A DNA stretch of 64,000 nucleotides from Metellina segmentata (taxonomy: Eukaryota > Arthropoda > Arachnida > Araneae > Tetragnathidae), in assembly GCA_947359465.1 (NCBI GenBank), contig OX375883.1, forward strand, positions 20,919,828-20,983,827, written 5' to 3'. Shown piece after piece: positions 63,858 through 64,000 of the stretch. The notes beneath the pieces are model-generated. The model was not told the DNA's origin. It saw nothing but the letters and a program-made list of their open reading frames with translations, and ran no database searches. Position 1 is the first letter of the stretch; every line of letters begins with the position of its first letter. Both the position numbers and the translations under genes were made by a program.

Positions 63858-64000
63858 TGAAAGAGCCGAGGGAGAATTGAAAGGGTTTCCCGAGAAGAAA
63901 ACCGGACCCGAAACGGGTGTTGTTTATCTGTTCGAGATCGGAGGGATCAGACGCAACCACAGCGCGATCCGCAACGTATGTGTCGTCGGCGAGACTGAGA
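63858..64000 (-). promoter_or_regulatory. PRODH 5' UTR or promoter-proximal region
   Basis: A G+C-richer stretch just upstream of the start codon, unlike the A+T-rich introns. At the extreme edge (63998-63993, minus strand) is TCAGTC, the arthropod initiator consensus. GGATCG, similar to a downstream promoter element, lies at about +27, one base off canonical spacing. No TATA box is visible. The true transcription start may lie outside the window. Confidence 0.3.

Overview
The window is eukaryotic, intron-rich and roughly two-thirds A+T. It is dominated by interspersed repeats. The single host gene is proline dehydrogenase (PRODH, the slgA orthologue). It lies on the minus strand and fills almost the whole window: start codon at 63857, stop codon at 215-217, 13 coding exons, 1857 coding bases and 618 residues, with intact consensus splice sites and matching phases throughout. 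Protein sequence, a MADF-BESS transposon partner gene and the tRNA-SINE load suggest an arthropod. The high exon count and large repeat-filled introns make a chelicerate my best guess, but that is inference.

Everything else sits in PRODH introns or its flanks. Intron 12 (421-3416) has a 33-bp minisatellite, a folded-back degenerate array, and a SINE split by a Tourist/Harbinger MITE. Intron 11 (3506-7500) has a LINE RNase H remnant split by a 727-bp MITE, plus small MITEs. Introns 9 and 10 hold Helitron-like and tandem repeats. Intron 8 (12036-19840) is a nest: an old LINE is cut by a hAT element with a perfect 8-bp target-site duplication (TSD) and again by a 5.8-kb PIF/Harbinger. The Harbinger has TTA TSDs, a complete two-exon transposase gene and a complete three-exon MADF-BESS gene in convergent orientation. 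Its transposase intron contains another hAT with a perfect 8-bp TSD.

Introns 2-7 contain several hAT and other MITEs, SINEs and a hAT transposase relic. Intron 1 (32637-63542, 30.9 kb) is a repeat graveyard. It contains Helitron-like copies, a second decayed Harbinger with MADF and transposase relics, a decayed Tc1, a hAT transposase pseudogene, a 27-bp minisatellite, a Mutator-like foldback element carrying a tRNA-like head plus four copies of a 174-bp unit, and many SINEs. The SINEs carry different tRNA-like heads but share one central core.

The proteins form two unrelated groups. PRODH oxidises proline in mitochondria. The Harbinger transposase and MADF-BESS protein are expected to act together on that element's ends. 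No CRISPR array, operon or genuine tRNA gene was seen.
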